From: Paracentrotus lividus
Taxonomy: Eukaryota > Echinodermata > Echinoidea > Camarodonta > Echinidae
Assembly (NCBI GenBank): GCA_940671915.1
Contig: CALNVZ010000641.1
Span: 36,215,593-36,279,592 of the forward strand
Direction of reading: 5' to 3'
Length of the DNA: 64,000 nucleotides
Shown here: one piece after another, positions 60,537 to 62,882 of the stretch
How positions within the stretch are numbered: the stretch's first letter is position 1
Layout of the letters: every line of letters starts with the position of its first letter
Translations under genes and position numbers: made by a program
The notes under the pieces: generated by a model
The model's database searches: none
Told to the model about the DNA's origin: nothing
What the model saw: the letters and a program-made list of their open reading frames with translations, nothing else

Positions 60537-62586
60537 TTCATGATAGCATCGCCCTGATGAAGGCTGGTTAGCCTGATGGTACTGGTATTGATTGGCGGTG
60601 ATAATGGTAGAAAGATTATGATAATGACGATGATGGTGTTAATTGCCATGATTAAGAGATAATGATTATTATGATAATACTTATAATGATCAAATTGTAG
60701 AGATGTCTAATCCTTGTTCAGTGATGATAATGATGATGTTAATGAAGTTTTTAATCACCTACACTCTTTTTCTTTCAACCATACAGGTGGTATGATGAAC
60801 ACATGGAAGAAACGCTGGTTTGTTCTCCGAGACGAAACCCTCATGTGGTTCAGAACCAAACAGGTTAGACTCCATCCCCAGTCATTTTGCCAGTCATATG
60901 CCCCTATGATTTTGTACATGAATATATCATGGTTCAAAAATACACGTATAACAACGATTTTTGTTTATTTTTAATTTGTAAGTAATATCAGTTTTACTTC
61001 AAATTTCAATAATTCTATTCCTACCATTGGGAAGATTTTAAAATATTTTTGCTTTGGGTTACAAGGATTTAATTATTTTCTTGATTGACAGGAAGCATTG
61101 AAATCTGGATGGCTTCAGAAGAAAGGAGGAGGAACAGGAACGTTGTCAAGGTAACGCTCTTTCTCTTTAGTTTTTCAGAGCATATTTGAAAGACCTAATG
61201 AAACAAGTTTTTGTATAATGTTGCTAACTTTAAATAGCTTGTACATGTAGATAGTCTCTTACAAAATGTTATATGAAAGGTATATTACTGTTTGTATTTA
61301 TAGAATCTGTTACATAATGTTACATGAAACTTTTAAAGTACTGTTTGTAGTCATATGCGGAATATACAATATACTATGAGTCTGTTTCCAATCTGGGATG
61401 TAAAAAGGCTCTCTCTCTTTCTATAATAACAATACTAAACCAAACTATTTTGAAAGACATTATTGTGATATTACAAAATTTTATACTATTGTATGTGTAT
61501 GAAATAATTAATATTCTTTTTCAGGAAATCTATGATAACTTGTTACCGTACTTCAATTAAATATGTACTGTTTTTGGTGTCACTTAATTGTTTTGATTTT
61601 ATGAATTTCATGAATTTATTCAATGTATTTAAATCTTTACTGTTTGAAATTTTTCCGACATTGTATTTTATCTTTTAGGCGTAACTGGAAGAAGAGGTTT
61701 TTTGTTCTTAAAGATACCATACTTTCATACTATGAGTCTGACTCTGATGGTGCTAAACTCCTAGGCAAGATCGACATCAAGAGTACTGTGTAAGTAAATA
61801 CATTTATTCATTCATTTATTTTAATTTCTTGGTAATAAGTGCTCATCATGTCAAAATAAGATACAAGTCACCTAAAAAGAGTCAAAGATATCAACAAAAT
61901 AATCCATTTTTAGATTTTTTCCCTTTATCATTTTTACTTAATTATTTTTTTTGCAGAGCCCACATGAAACATCGAAAATTCAGAAAATCACAAAATATTT
62001 CCCCCAAAATTAGAAATTTAAAAATTTTTTGGTGATATCCTCGACCCTTTGCTGAGTTTGCCTTGTGACTTGTGTCTCATTTTGATGTGATGCATCACAT
62101 ATCCTTGTGAAATTCCTTTTAAGCTCTTTTATGGAGTTCTAAAAACCTGCACTCTAATAAGCCTCGTTCAAAATTCAATTGATTATTTGCATTTCAGATT
62201 TCATAAAAATGCTTTTGAATGATGAATGATTATAAAAGAGTGCTTAATAAATTGTATTACACAAACAGACGAATACAAATAGTTTTTCAAAAAGTGCAAT
62301 GTACATTTTGCGTACATAAAGATACATGTGCATTATTTTATAAAAAAAATGACAAGAACAAATTCAAATTTATATGAATTTACTACGTGGCCGTCAAAAT
62401 ACTGTCATATTTTACTATCATATCTAATTTCAGAGTGATGATTTCATTTTACTGAAATTCCTTCTTTCAATTTTTCTCCCTCTACAGGCAAATCATTGAT
62501 AGCAGCGTTGGACGTGAGAACTCACTGGAATTGATTACAGATCAACGAACCTATCATGTAGTAGCAGACACAGCAGATGAGTGCAG
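17692..62586 (+). CDS. MYO10: Unconventional myosin-X, 5' two thirds of the gene (28 exons, C-terminus outside window)
   Basis: Actin-based motor of filopodia that binds phosphoinositides through PH domains. Seen here: 28 exons with GT-AG introns and matching phases, 3236 coding nt. Residues: motor 1 to about 690 (P-loop 104-111, switch I 160-169, switch II 379-384, SH1 helix 602-609, converter about 630-690), three IQ motifs about 694-760, charged helix/coiled coil about 762-905, acidic linker about 905-955, PH1 N-terminal half about 957-989, PH2 from 990 to the window-side end at 1078. Order and sequence follow vertebrate myosin-X (compared from memory), including PH2 inserted into a split PH1, which separates it from other myosin classes. 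Missing from the window: PH1 C-terminal half, MyTH4 and FERM. Odd: no SH3-like N-terminal subdomain found, a linker of about 50 residues where human has a PEST region of more than 200, and many partial exon copies in introns. The start is the ATG at 17692 in a strong Kozak context (CACCATGG); an in-frame ATG at 17683 has a weaker context, and an in-frame TAG lies at 17632. Confidence 0.95.
17891..18165. mobile_element. Foldback element with CACAAAG(A/G)TGTCCTAAAGTT ends
   Basis: AGATGTCCTAAAGTTAAG ... AAATCTGTGGTTTAAC ... GTTACACAATC on the left is mirrored on the right by GATTGTGTCACATATGCTAC, GTTAAACCACAGATTT and AAACTTTAGGACACCTTTGT. No ORF. Confidence 0.75.
18190..18300. repeat. Small inverted repeat
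   Basis: GCCCATATTCGTAAAACCTTA is mirrored by TAAGGTTTTATGAAAATGGG about 90 bp away. Resembles the ends of the 17891 and 59857 elements (GGGCC-x-ATTC-like termini), perhaps one family. Confidence 0.6.
18897..19032. repeat. Hairpin with near-perfect 25-bp arms
   Basis: TTTGTTACTTGAATAAATACC... and its reverse complement ...GGTATTTATTCAAGTAACAA are separated by about 85 bp containing CCCACCGCTGCCACCATC, the motif of the intron-13 minisatellite. Confidence 0.8.
19039..19287. mobile_element. 249-bp piggyBac-like MITE
   Basis: Termini TTAACCCGTTGCATACTAAG and CTCAGTATACAATGGGTTAA: TTAA on both ends with inverted repeats beginning CCC, the piggyBac pattern. No transposase. Ends 46 bp before exon 2, next to the branch-point and pyrimidine-tract zone. 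Confidence 0.75.
19334..19521 (+). CDS. MYO10: MYO10 exon 2: motor N-terminal strands
   Basis: 188 nt, enters phase 0 after ACACCAG, leaves with two bases (AG|GTAAAT). Encodes [14 protein letters not shown], the 'NPY' segment near the adenine pocket, then [15 protein letters not shown], a myosin signature before the P-loop. Close match to human TYIGSILASVNPYQ and [15 protein letters not shown] piggyBac-like MITE ends 46 bp upstream. Confidence 0.96.
19522..20001 (+). other. MYO10 intron 2
   Basis: 480 bp, AT-rich, no feature beyond splice signals. Confidence 0.9.
20002..20130 (+). CDS. MYO10: MYO10 exon 3: P-loop (Walker A) and loop 1
   Basis: 129 nt, acceptor TTCTTGTGCAG, donor AG|GTTAGT. 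Completes the Ser codon and encodes [11 protein letters not shown], the ATP phosphate-binding loop, at residues 104-111, followed by the helix [13 protein letters not shown] and loop 1, which differs from vertebrate loop 1 in sequence. The Lys and Thr that contact phosphate and magnesium are intact, so an active ATPase is expected. Confidence 0.97.
21230..21510 (+). repeat. Dispersed repeat, copy 1 (pair with 61840-62105)
   Basis: CATCAAAATGAGGCAAAAGTC ... ACTTTCCCTTTATC ... CACATGAAACATTGAAAATTC ... CAACCCTTTGCTTAGTTTGC ... TGTGTCTCATTTTTATGTGA is repeated in the same orientation in intron 27. No ORF; family unknown. Confidence 0.75.
21651..21984. mobile_element. 334-bp foldback element
   Basis: GGCCTGTTACGACCGTTAATG is mirrored by CATTACCGGTCGTAACAGG. 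Inner arms also mirror (ACGCATAATGTCACACC / GCGACATCATGCGT; TTTACGTCTGGGACCA / TGATCCCAGACGTAAA). A tRNA-like TGGGATTTGAACC / GTTCGAAACCCAG pair lies inside. Confidence 0.8.
22056..22180 (+). CDS. MYO10: MYO10 exon 4: switch I
   Basis: 125 nt, acceptor TTTCTACGCAG, donor T|GTATCC (weaker consensus). Encodes [20 protein letters not shown], then FGKFIQL: the purine-binding region and switch I (residues 160-169), with the conserved NNNSSRFGK all present. The unusual donor is supported because the next exon completes the codon to give YLLEK, as in other myosins. Confidence 0.96.
22181..22586 (+). other. MYO10 intron 4
   Basis: 406 bp with a T-rich start and a short TTTTTGTTAATATTAACAAAA palindrome near 22379. 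Otherwise nothing seen. Confidence 0.85.
22587..22600 (+). CDS. MYO10: MYO10 exon 5: 14-nt microexon
   Basis: Only 14 nt between ATGTTCAG and GTAAGTGT. With the T left by exon 4 it reads Y-L-L-E-K, the invariant myosin segment preceding N-R-V-V. Without it the frame is lost and the conserved DYLLEKNRVV string is broken, so a very small exon is required here. Typical gene finders would miss it. Confidence 0.93.
22601..23187 (+). other. MYO10 intron 5 with CT-rich tract
   Basis: A (CTCTCT)n low-complexity tract at about 22776-22940 on the transcribed strand. It causes spurious Leu/Ser ORFs. Confidence 0.85.
23188..23272 (+). CDS. MYO10: MYO10 exon 6: upper 50 kDa domain
   Basis: 85 nt, acceptor TTATTTCAG, donor AG|GTAATA. 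Encodes [20 protein letters not shown], the conserved RNYHIFY segment after switch I, then AGADQQMK, ending with one base of a Gly codon. The next exon is 5.8 kb downstream. Confidence 0.96.
23290..23600. repeat. Degenerate short tandem repeat
   Basis: Variants of ATAAACACAACATATTTGTCCTGAAAGCA recur four or five times, alternating with AAAATGAAAGATAACATA. Period irregular, 60-90 bp. Confidence 0.6.
24710..24901. mobile_element. 192-bp inverted-repeat element
   Basis: TACAGTCTGTGTCCAAAAAA and, at the right end, a mirrored TTATTTGACACAGACTGTA; ATGGTACAGT / TTGTACCATT lie inside. No ORF; MITE-like. Confidence 0.75.
28430..28650 (+). repeat. CT-rich microsatellite
   Basis: Long TCTCTC runs with CCC and TTT interruptions, purest at about 28500-28552. 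Confidence 0.85.
28781..28985 (+). pseudogene. Three degraded copies of the MYO10 exon 7 start
   Basis: Exon-like GAGAGCTTTGTCTTGGTGAT at 28791, GGAAAGCTTTGTCTATGA at 28893 and GAGAGCTATGTCTTAATGTT at 28955, versus the true GAGAGCTACGTCTTGGTGAT at 29029. Copies 1 and 3 keep a T-rich AG acceptor. In the exon-7 frame copy 1 reads [12 protein letters not shown] then stop. Likely decoy acceptors. Confidence 0.8.
29029..29132 (+). CDS. MYO10: MYO10 exon 7: upper 50 kDa domain
   Basis: 104 nt, acceptor GTTTTCAG, donor AGG|GTAAGG, ends phase 0. Encodes [19 protein letters not shown]; the YHYLNQSGC core is identical to vertebrate myosin-X. Three degraded copies of its first 30-45 nt, with acceptor-like tracts, lie within 240 bp upstream (28781-28985). 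Confidence 0.95.
29133..30091 (+). other. MYO10 intron 7
   Basis: 959 bp, AT-rich, no repeat or exon copy recognised. Confidence 0.8.
30092..30221 (+). CDS. MYO10: MYO10 exon 8: upper 50 kDa domain
   Basis: 130 nt, acceptor CCTTCCATAG, donor G|GTTAGT. Encodes [20 protein letters not shown], then [18 protein letters not shown]. Matches human AMDVMQFS and [16 protein letters not shown] in the region leading to the cardiomyopathy loop. Confidence 0.96.
30222..30615 (+). other. MYO10 intron 8
   Basis: 394 bp; includes CAATGGGTTAAA at 30329, like the right end of the TTAACCC repeats, but no matching left end was found. Confidence 0.7.
30616..30734 (+). CDS. MYO10: MYO10 exon 9: cardiomyopathy-loop region
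   Basis: 119 nt, acceptor ATCGCACAG, donor CAG|GTAACC, ends phase 0. Encodes [20 protein letters not shown], then [20 protein letters not shown]. Human counterpart: LTDALTQRSMFLRGEEILTPL. A 90-nt in-frame derivative lies 235 bp downstream (30970-31059) and a more degraded one near 31481. Confidence 0.96.
30970..31059 (+). pseudogene. In-frame derivative of MYO10 exon 9 (30 codons)
   Basis: Bounded by TTATAG and CAG|GTAAAG, 90 nt, no stop in phase 0. Reads [20 protein letters not shown] then [10 protein letters not shown]. Relative to exon 9 it lacks the first codons and an internal 21 nt. Aligned codons differ at 7 synonymous and 2 replacement sites by my count. Spliced between exons 9 and 10 it would keep the frame. 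May be a cassette exon or a relic. Confidence 0.7.
31195..31465. repeat. Dispersed repeat with tRNA-like end
   Basis: AGTGCAGTGGGTTCTTTAACG ... ACATGACCTCCATTTAACAT ... CATGATCTTTGGTTCGAC ... GGCTGTGCCAACTCGGTCCC. This layout recalls a SINE-like repeat common in marine invertebrate genomes (from memory). No ORF. Confidence 0.5.
31481..31530 (+). pseudogene. Second, more decayed exon-9 relic
   Basis: GGATGAACACTGAGGGCAGA then AGTCACCACGACACAACTCA and ATCTCGATA align to the 3' half of exon 9 (AACACTCAGAGGAGAAGTCA...). Many differences and no donor. Confidence 0.55.
32733..32879 (+). CDS. MYO10: MYO10 exon 10: switch II
   Basis: 147 nt (49 codons), phase 0 at both ends, acceptor GACCCCCATAG, donor GAG|GTAAGG. 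Begins [20 protein letters not shown] and ends [18 protein letters not shown] is switch II (residues 379-384), whose Gly and Glu are needed for ATP hydrolysis. Confidence 0.97.
32880..33324 (+). other. MYO10 intron 10 with an exon-11 5' relic
   Basis: 445 bp. The only notable content is the exon-like segment at 33184. Confidence 0.8.
33184..33225 (+). pseudogene. Degraded copy of the MYO10 exon 11 5' end
   Basis: After CTGTAG it reads [12 protein letters not shown] against true [13 protein letters not shown] 141 bp downstream; similarity ends after about 13 codons. The AG acceptor is kept. Confidence 0.65.
33325..33492 (+). CDS. MYO10: MYO10 exon 11: relay helix
   Basis: 168 nt (56 codons), phase 0 at both ends. 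Encodes [20 protein letters not shown], then [12 protein letters not shown], the relay helix, nearly identical to human, then [21 protein letters not shown] degraded copy of its 5' end lies 141 bp upstream, and three copies of its 3' 63-75 nt lie downstream in intron 11. Confidence 0.97.
33600..33662 (+). pseudogene. Open copy of the MYO10 exon 11 tail (21 codons)
   Basis: After GCAGAG it reads [21 protein letters not shown] and ends AAG|GTAATG, phase 0 at both ends. Against the functional tail: 7 synonymous and 2 replacement codons (G to K, E to V). Inclusion after exon 11 would add 21 residues in frame. Cassette exon or relic. Confidence 0.65.
33740..33812 (+). pseudogene. Third copy of the exon 11 tail, frame broken
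   Basis: GCATAG|GGTCTTATGTGGGTAGACC then a one-base indel shifts the frame; ends AAAAG|GTATTT. Less similar than the 33600 copy. Confidence 0.65.
33936..34010 (+). pseudogene. Fourth copy of the exon 11 tail, stop-containing
   Basis: TTCATAG|GGGGTGGAGTGGGTGGACAT then TGCTTACAATACAACATGG, with TGA soon after in frame; no GT donor. Confidence 0.6.
34117..34209 (+). CDS. MYO10: MYO10 exon 12: lower 50 kDa domain
   Basis: 93 nt, phase 0 at both ends, acceptor TTCTTCTCAG, donor CAG|GTAAGT. Encodes [20 protein letters not shown] followed by [11 protein letters not shown] (human KLGLLALINEESHFPQATD). No odd features. Confidence 0.96.
34210..34709 (+). other. MYO10 intron 12
   Basis: 500 bp with a C-run/A-run junction at about 34602-34625. 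Nothing else seen. Confidence 0.8.
34710..34861 (+). CDS. MYO10: MYO10 exon 13: lower 50 kDa domain
   Basis: 152 nt, acceptor CTTTTTCCAG, donor AG|GTAAGA. Encodes [20 protein letters not shown] and [19 protein letters not shown], the conserved HYAGEV and KNRDTF segments. Followed by the largest intron of the window (13.0 kb). Confidence 0.96.
36212..36433. mobile_element. Foldback element around an ATAGAGCGC repeat
   Basis: GGTTGGTGATTCACTAACAG and AATCAATCCCAACT on the left are mirrored by AGTTGGGATTGATT and GTTAGTGAATCACCCCC on the right. Inside lies AATAGCAGTTTCTTATAGAGCG ... AAGTGCTTAC; similar (T)ATA(T/G)(A/G)GCGC fragments occur near 24050, 40930 and 60050. Confidence 0.7.
37363..38308. 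mobile_element. piggyBac-like MITE, about 940 bp
   Basis: Termini TTAACCCTATCAAGACCAAGG and CCTTGGTCTTGATAGGGTTAA are a perfect 21-bp inverted repeat including TTAA target sites; next inward are GGGGGGCACAATGTGCCCCC palindromes on both ends. No transposase reading frame. Inserted in a minisatellite unit. The TTAA-CCC rule is that of piggyBac elements. Confidence 0.85.
38938..39370. repeat. Short dispersed CACTCCGTAACC motif
   Basis: GTCACTCCGTAACC occurs three times (38960, 38974, 39172) and a variant GTTACTCCGTTACC once (39354) within 400 bp. No inverted-repeat arrangement found. Confidence 0.5.
41158..41345 (+). repeat. CT-rich low-complexity tract
   Basis: TCTCTCTCATTTCCTTCCCTC-type pyrimidine run, imperfect. 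Confidence 0.8.
41784..42372. mobile_element. 589-bp near-perfect palindrome
   Basis: Termini TTAAAGGGGAATCCAACCC / GGGTTGGATTCCCCTTTAA. Arms of about 270 bp mirror each other with very few mismatches (for example TGGCATCATCGGCTTCAAAA / TTTTGAAGCCGATGATGCCA) around a spacer of about 40 bp. No transposase. Few differences imply a young insertion or ongoing arm conversion. Confidence 0.85.
43425..43870. repeat. Minisatellite, four units
   Basis: GAAGGTCCAAATGTTAAGGTC occurs near 43428, 43572, 43683 and 43840, each followed by a C/T-rich stretch with CCCCCTCCT. Period 110-155 bp. Confidence 0.8.
44400..44730 (+). promoter_or_regulatory. GC-richer block inside intron 13, speculative internal promoter
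   Basis: Unlike its AT-rich surroundings it has several CG dinucleotides and a CCAAT-type box (GTCCAATCAGG at about 44539). Vertebrate MYO10 makes a 'headless' isoform from an internal start; whether this block does so here is only inference. Minus-strand frames of 80 and 158 codons nearby are not recognisable proteins. Confidence 0.2.
46970..47330. repeat. Tandem duplication, about 200-bp unit
   Basis: TCATTGTCTTCTATTTTGAG ... GGGTTTATGTATGCCTTGTG ... TAGCATGATATCATAC ... GACCAATAAAACTTTAA is repeated about 200 bp later with moderate divergence. Confidence 0.75.
47719..47775. repeat. GA microsatellite
   Basis: Nearly pure (GA)n of about 55 bp, 100 bp before exon 14. Spurious Leu/Ser ORFs on the minus strand. 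Confidence 0.9.
47875..47983 (+). CDS. MYO10: MYO10 exon 14: loop 2 (actin-binding surface)
   Basis: 109 nt, acceptor TTCTTTTAG, donor AAG|GTAAAA. Encodes [13 protein letters not shown], then a Gly/Lys-rich loop 2 ([11 protein letters not shown]), then TVSAQFK. Loop 2 keeps its positive charge, as expected for actin binding, but differs from vertebrate sequence. Ends phase 0. Confidence 0.95.
47984..48998 (+). other. MYO10 intron 14 with tandem duplication before exon 15
   Basis: A (TTAA)n run at 48361-48385, a short tRNA-like AGGGATTGAACTCAAAACC at 48472, then two imperfect 230-240 bp units (48530-48755, 48765-48998), each ending TTTTGTTACC...CTCCTTCTTTCTCTC..CCAC. The second unit supplies the functional pyrimidine tract and acceptor of exon 15. 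Confidence 0.75.
48999..49079 (+). CDS. MYO10: MYO10 exon 15: strand before SH helices
   Basis: 81 nt (27 codons), acceptor CTTTCTAG, donor AAG|GTAAGA. Encodes [20 protein letters not shown] then VKPNAEK; NPYFVRC(V/I)KPN is a universal myosin signature. The 240 bp before this exon is an imperfect tandem duplicate of the preceding 240 bp. Confidence 0.97.
49655..49835. repeat. GA-rich purine tract
   Basis: About 180 bp almost without pyrimidines on the + strand (GAGAGAGAAAGAGG, GGGGGCGG, GGAAAGGATGA). Yields overlapping spurious Ser/Leu/Pro ORFs on the minus strand. Confidence 0.85.
53818..54364. mobile_element. 547-bp TIR element carrying tRNA-like sequences
   Basis: Termini TACACTCTAAAAACTGAAGT / ACTTCAGTTTTTAGAGTGTA; subterminal GCAGTCACTAT and AGCACTTTGAGTG-like motifs repeat. 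Inside is a minus-strand TGGGATTCGAACCTGGGCCC and a plus-strand ATCTCAGTTGGTCTATTGG ... GGTTCGAATCCC (A and B box). No transposase ORF. Confidence 0.8.
54150..54232 (+). pseudogene. tRNA-related sequence inside the 53818 element
   Basis: Pol III A-box-like and B-box-like motifs at tRNA spacing (CTCAGTTGGTCTATTGG, GGTTCGAATCC), but the stems do not pair well. Not a functional tRNA by inspection. Confidence 0.45.
54615..54705 (+). pseudogene. Partial copy of MYO10 exon 16 with mostly synonymous changes
   Basis: Starts after TTTTAAAG; open frame [29 protein letters not shown]. Over the first 25 codons it differs from exon 16 in 9: 8 synonymous and 1 replacement (P to L). An in-frame loss of 30 nt removes [10 protein letters not shown], and the donor is gone (TTTATATTTATTAT). 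Flanks are not similar to those of exon 16. Confidence 0.8.
54775..54899 (+). CDS. MYO10: MYO10 exon 16: SH1/SH2 helices
   Basis: 125 nt, acceptor TTCTTTGCAG, donor AG|GTGAGA. Encodes [20 protein letters not shown] and [21 protein letters not shown] is the SH helix that links the nucleotide site to the lever. A partial copy with almost only synonymous changes lies 160 bp upstream. Confidence 0.97.
54900..55349 (+). other. MYO10 intron 16 with an exon-17 5' relic
   Basis: 450 bp, A-rich start. Exon-17 relic at 55203-55250; otherwise nothing. Confidence 0.8.
55203..55250 (+). pseudogene. Degraded copy of the MYO10 exon 17 5' end
   Basis: TTTTCCAG|GTAAAAAGCCCTATTTACCA AAG against true TTTCCAG|GTACAAGGCTCTATTCACCA. 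The first codon has become TAA; the next several differences are synonymous, then similarity fades. Confidence 0.7.
55350..55586 (+). CDS. MYO10: MYO10 exon 17: converter and IQ1
   Basis: 237 nt, acceptor CATTTCCAG, donor AG|GTAGGT. Encodes [33 protein letters not shown] then [13 protein letters not shown] (converter; human WQLGKTKVFLRESLEQ), and the start of IQ1 ([13 protein letters not shown]). Degraded copies of its 5' and 3' ends flank it on both sides. Confidence 0.96.
55587..56090 (+). other. MYO10 intron 17 with an exon-17 3' relic
   Basis: GCAGACCTCATTAAGGTACT and ATTCAAGGATCATATTAGGTATGG at 55662-55705 copy the exon-17 end (GCTGATCTTATTAAGGCAGC...CATATGCAGAGGTAGG). The rest is G/A-rich. 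Confidence 0.75.
56091..56145 (+). CDS. MYO10: MYO10 exon 18: end of IQ1, start of IQ2
   Basis: 55 nt, acceptor CTCTTTCAG, donor CAGG|GTAAGA. Encodes [18 protein letters not shown], in the pattern of IQ motifs that bind calmodulin or light chains. Five bases after the exon lies the left copy of a 14-bp direct repeat flanking an inverted-repeat element. Confidence 0.92.
56146..57208 (+). other. MYO10 intron 18
   Basis: Largely filled by the inverted-repeat element at 56165-56796; the rest is AT-rich with nothing recognised. Confidence 0.85.
56165..56796. mobile_element. Three-arm inverted-repeat element with 14-bp flanking repeats
   Basis: A unit of about 200 bp (TCTCGCAATCTACTATGGTC ... ACAAGTTCACGAGCTTTCGA ... 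CGTAGTCTATTTATA ... CGATCGTAGCGCACC) occurs twice direct (56219, 56418) and once inverted (56580-56776). Outer ends AATCGCTAGAGGGTATTC / GAATACCCTCTAGCGATT are inverted repeats. AACCTTTCTTTTTG occurs exactly at 56151-56164 and 56797-56810, a likely target duplication. Confidence 0.85.
57209..57393 (+). CDS. MYO10: MYO10 exon 19: IQ2-IQ3 and start of charged helix
   Basis: 185 nt, acceptor TTGTTATAG, donor AG|GTAATT. Encodes [20 protein letters not shown] (IQ2 end and IQ3; human LKKAAIVFQK) then [20 protein letters not shown], after which alternating E and R/K residues begin the single-alpha-helix region that lengthens the lever arm. Confidence 0.95.
57394..57864 (+). other. MYO10 intron 19
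   Basis: 471 bp, a C run at 57500; otherwise nothing. Confidence 0.85.
57865..57925 (+). CDS. MYO10: MYO10 exon 20: charged helix
   Basis: 61 nt, acceptor CTCTTTTCAG, donor AAG|GTAAGA. Encodes [21 protein letters not shown] and K alternate with i to i+4 spacing, typical of a stable single alpha helix. Frame and phases fit both neighbours. Confidence 0.92.
57926..58433 (+). other. MYO10 intron 20 with a TTAACCC repeat
   Basis: 508 bp. 58194-58260 matches the dispersed repeat at 10765. The start (AAAGGCCCAAATTCACAAAGG) resembles foldback-family ends. Confidence 0.6.
58434..58574 (+). CDS. MYO10: MYO10 exon 21: charged helix
   Basis: 141 nt (47 codons), acceptor TGCATTGTAG, donor AAG|GTGAGA. 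Begins [20 protein letters not shown] and continues with [15 protein letters not shown]. Human myosin-X has the similar QEEETRKQQELE in the same place. Low-complexity charged sequence, but splice sites and phase are clear. Confidence 0.94.
58575..59232 (+). other. MYO10 intron 21 containing an antisense zinc-finger relic
   Basis: 658 bp, about half occupied by the minus-strand C2H2 relic. Confidence 0.85.
58775..59085 (-). pseudogene. C2H2 zinc-finger pseudogene fragment, antisense to MYO10
   Basis: Minus strand reads [20 protein letters not shown], then [20 protein letters not shown] (C-x2-C-x12-H spacing of a C2H2 finger), then a degraded linker, [13 protein letters not shown], a stop, and in a shifted frame [13 protein letters not shown] with the canonical TGEKP linker. 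At least two frame breaks and missing Cys residues show it is dead. No introns seen inside; a transposed or retrocopied fragment of a multi-finger gene. Confidence 0.8.
59233..59273 (+). CDS. MYO10: MYO10 exon 22: charged helix (41 nt)
   Basis: 41 nt, acceptor ATCTTTGCAG, donor AG|GTAGGT. Encodes [13 protein letters not shown]. Very small, but both splice sites are good and the phases (0 in, 2 out) fit exons 21 and 23. Confidence 0.9.
59274..59631 (+). other. MYO10 intron 22
   Basis: 358 bp, AT-rich, nothing recognised. Confidence 0.85.
59632..59794 (+). CDS. MYO10: MYO10 exon 23: coiled-coil end
   Basis: 163 nt, acceptor TTTCATTGCAG, donor ATG|GTAAAT. Encodes [20 protein letters not shown], then [20 protein letters not shown]. 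The end resembles the human antiparallel coiled-coil exit (EFLESLNFDEID). Ends phase 0. Confidence 0.94.
59795..60317 (+). other. MYO10 intron 23
   Basis: 523 bp with a foldback (59857-59996) and an AATAATAATAGGTTGCTCTT repeat fragment. No hidden linker exon seen. Confidence 0.8.
59857..59996. mobile_element. 140-bp foldback element
   Basis: GGGCCTGTTTCTCGAAAC and TCATAAGTCTAAGTT are mirrored by AACTTAGACTTATG and GGTTTCGAGAATCAGTCC. No ORF. Confidence 0.75.
60318..60435 (+). CDS. MYO10: MYO10 exon 24: acidic linker and PH1 start
   Basis: 118 nt, acceptor TATCTAG, donor G|GTAAGA. Encodes [19 protein letters not shown], an acidic stretch standing in for the long vertebrate PEST region, then [10 protein letters not shown], the first strand of PH1 (human FHSFLYMKGG). 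A (GGT)n(GAT)n microsatellite starts right after the donor. Confidence 0.94.
60436..60786 (+). repeat. MYO10 intron 24: (GGT)n(GAT)n microsatellite
   Basis: The microsatellite covers about 60442-60540, starting six bases after the exon-24 donor; more diffuse GAT/AAT repeats follow. The exon itself ends an acidic GAT/GAA/GAG-rich run. Confidence 0.9.
60787..60863 (+). CDS. MYO10: MYO10 exon 25: PH1 N-terminal half
   Basis: 77 nt, acceptor ACCATACAG, donor CAG|GTTAGA. Encodes [20 protein letters not shown] then WFRTKQ. Human: GGLMNSWKRRWCVLKDETFLWFRSKQ. In myosin-X the PH1 domain is interrupted here by PH2, and the same order is seen in this gene. Confidence 0.97.
61092..61150 (+). CDS. MYO10: MYO10 exon 26: PH2 start, phosphoinositide loop
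   Basis: 59 nt, acceptor TTGATTGACAG, donor AG|GTAACG. Encodes [20 protein letters not shown], the first strand and loop of PH2. With RNWKKRFF in the next exon it gives the basic K-x(n)-(K/R)-x-R signature of PIP3-binding PH domains. Confidence 0.96.
61151..61678 (+). other. MYO10 intron 26
   Basis: 528 bp with a loose internal repeat (GTTACATGAAA, GTTATATGAAAGG, TACTGTTTGTA). Nothing else. Confidence 0.8.
61679..61789 (+). CDS. MYO10: MYO10 exon 27: PH2 core
   Basis: 111 nt, acceptor ATCTTTTAG, donor GT|GTAAGT. Encodes [20 protein letters not shown], then [22 protein letters not shown] matches human [11 protein letters not shown]. Basic residues of the lipid-binding pocket are kept. Confidence 0.97.
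61790..62487 (+). other. MYO10 intron 27 with dispersed repeat copy 2
   Basis: 61840-62105 matches 21230-21510 in the same orientation (CATGAAACATCGAAAATTC, GACCCTTTGCTGAGTTTGCC, TTGTGTCTCATTTTGATGTG). Divergence about a quarter of sites by eye. Confidence 0.75.
62488..62586 (+). CDS. MYO10: MYO10 exon 28: PH2 late strands (last exon clearly seen)
   Basis: 99 nt, acceptor CCTCTACAG, donor AG|GTAAGG. Encodes [20 protein letters not shown], then [12 protein letters not shown] (human FHLIAESPEDAS). The final PH2 helix should begin on the next exon with a Trp. Two partial copies of this exon follow within 370 bp. Confidence 0.95.
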
Positions 62587-62703
62587 GTAAGGGGAAGGGC
62601 TCATAGATAATAACAAAACAAGTGTTTGACTTGCGAGGATGAAAAAATAGGAATACTTAAAAAAATTGACACATACATGTAGTTGCCAGTTTGAATAAAC
62701 TTC

Positions 62704-62768
62704 CTTGAATTGATCACAGACCAGCGAACCTATCGACATGTAGTAGCTGATACAGCAGACGAATGCAG
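62704..62768 (+). pseudogene. Copy of the MYO10 exon 28 3' part, only synonymous changes
   Basis: Reads [21 protein letters not shown] and ends AG|GTAAGGGGAAGGG exactly like exon 28. Over 20 aligned codons: 8 synonymous, no replacement, one inserted CGA codon. The in-frame sequence just upstream has TGA and no usable acceptor, so it cannot be a complete exon as it stands. Period 182 bp. Confidence 0.8.
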
Positions 62769-62882
62769 GTAAGGGGAAGGGTCATATATAAAACAAGGGT
62801 TCGGCTTGAGGGGATGATAAAATAGACCTAAACACAATCACAAAACTTTTCCTAGAGTTGACAATTTGCATAAGAAATTTCT

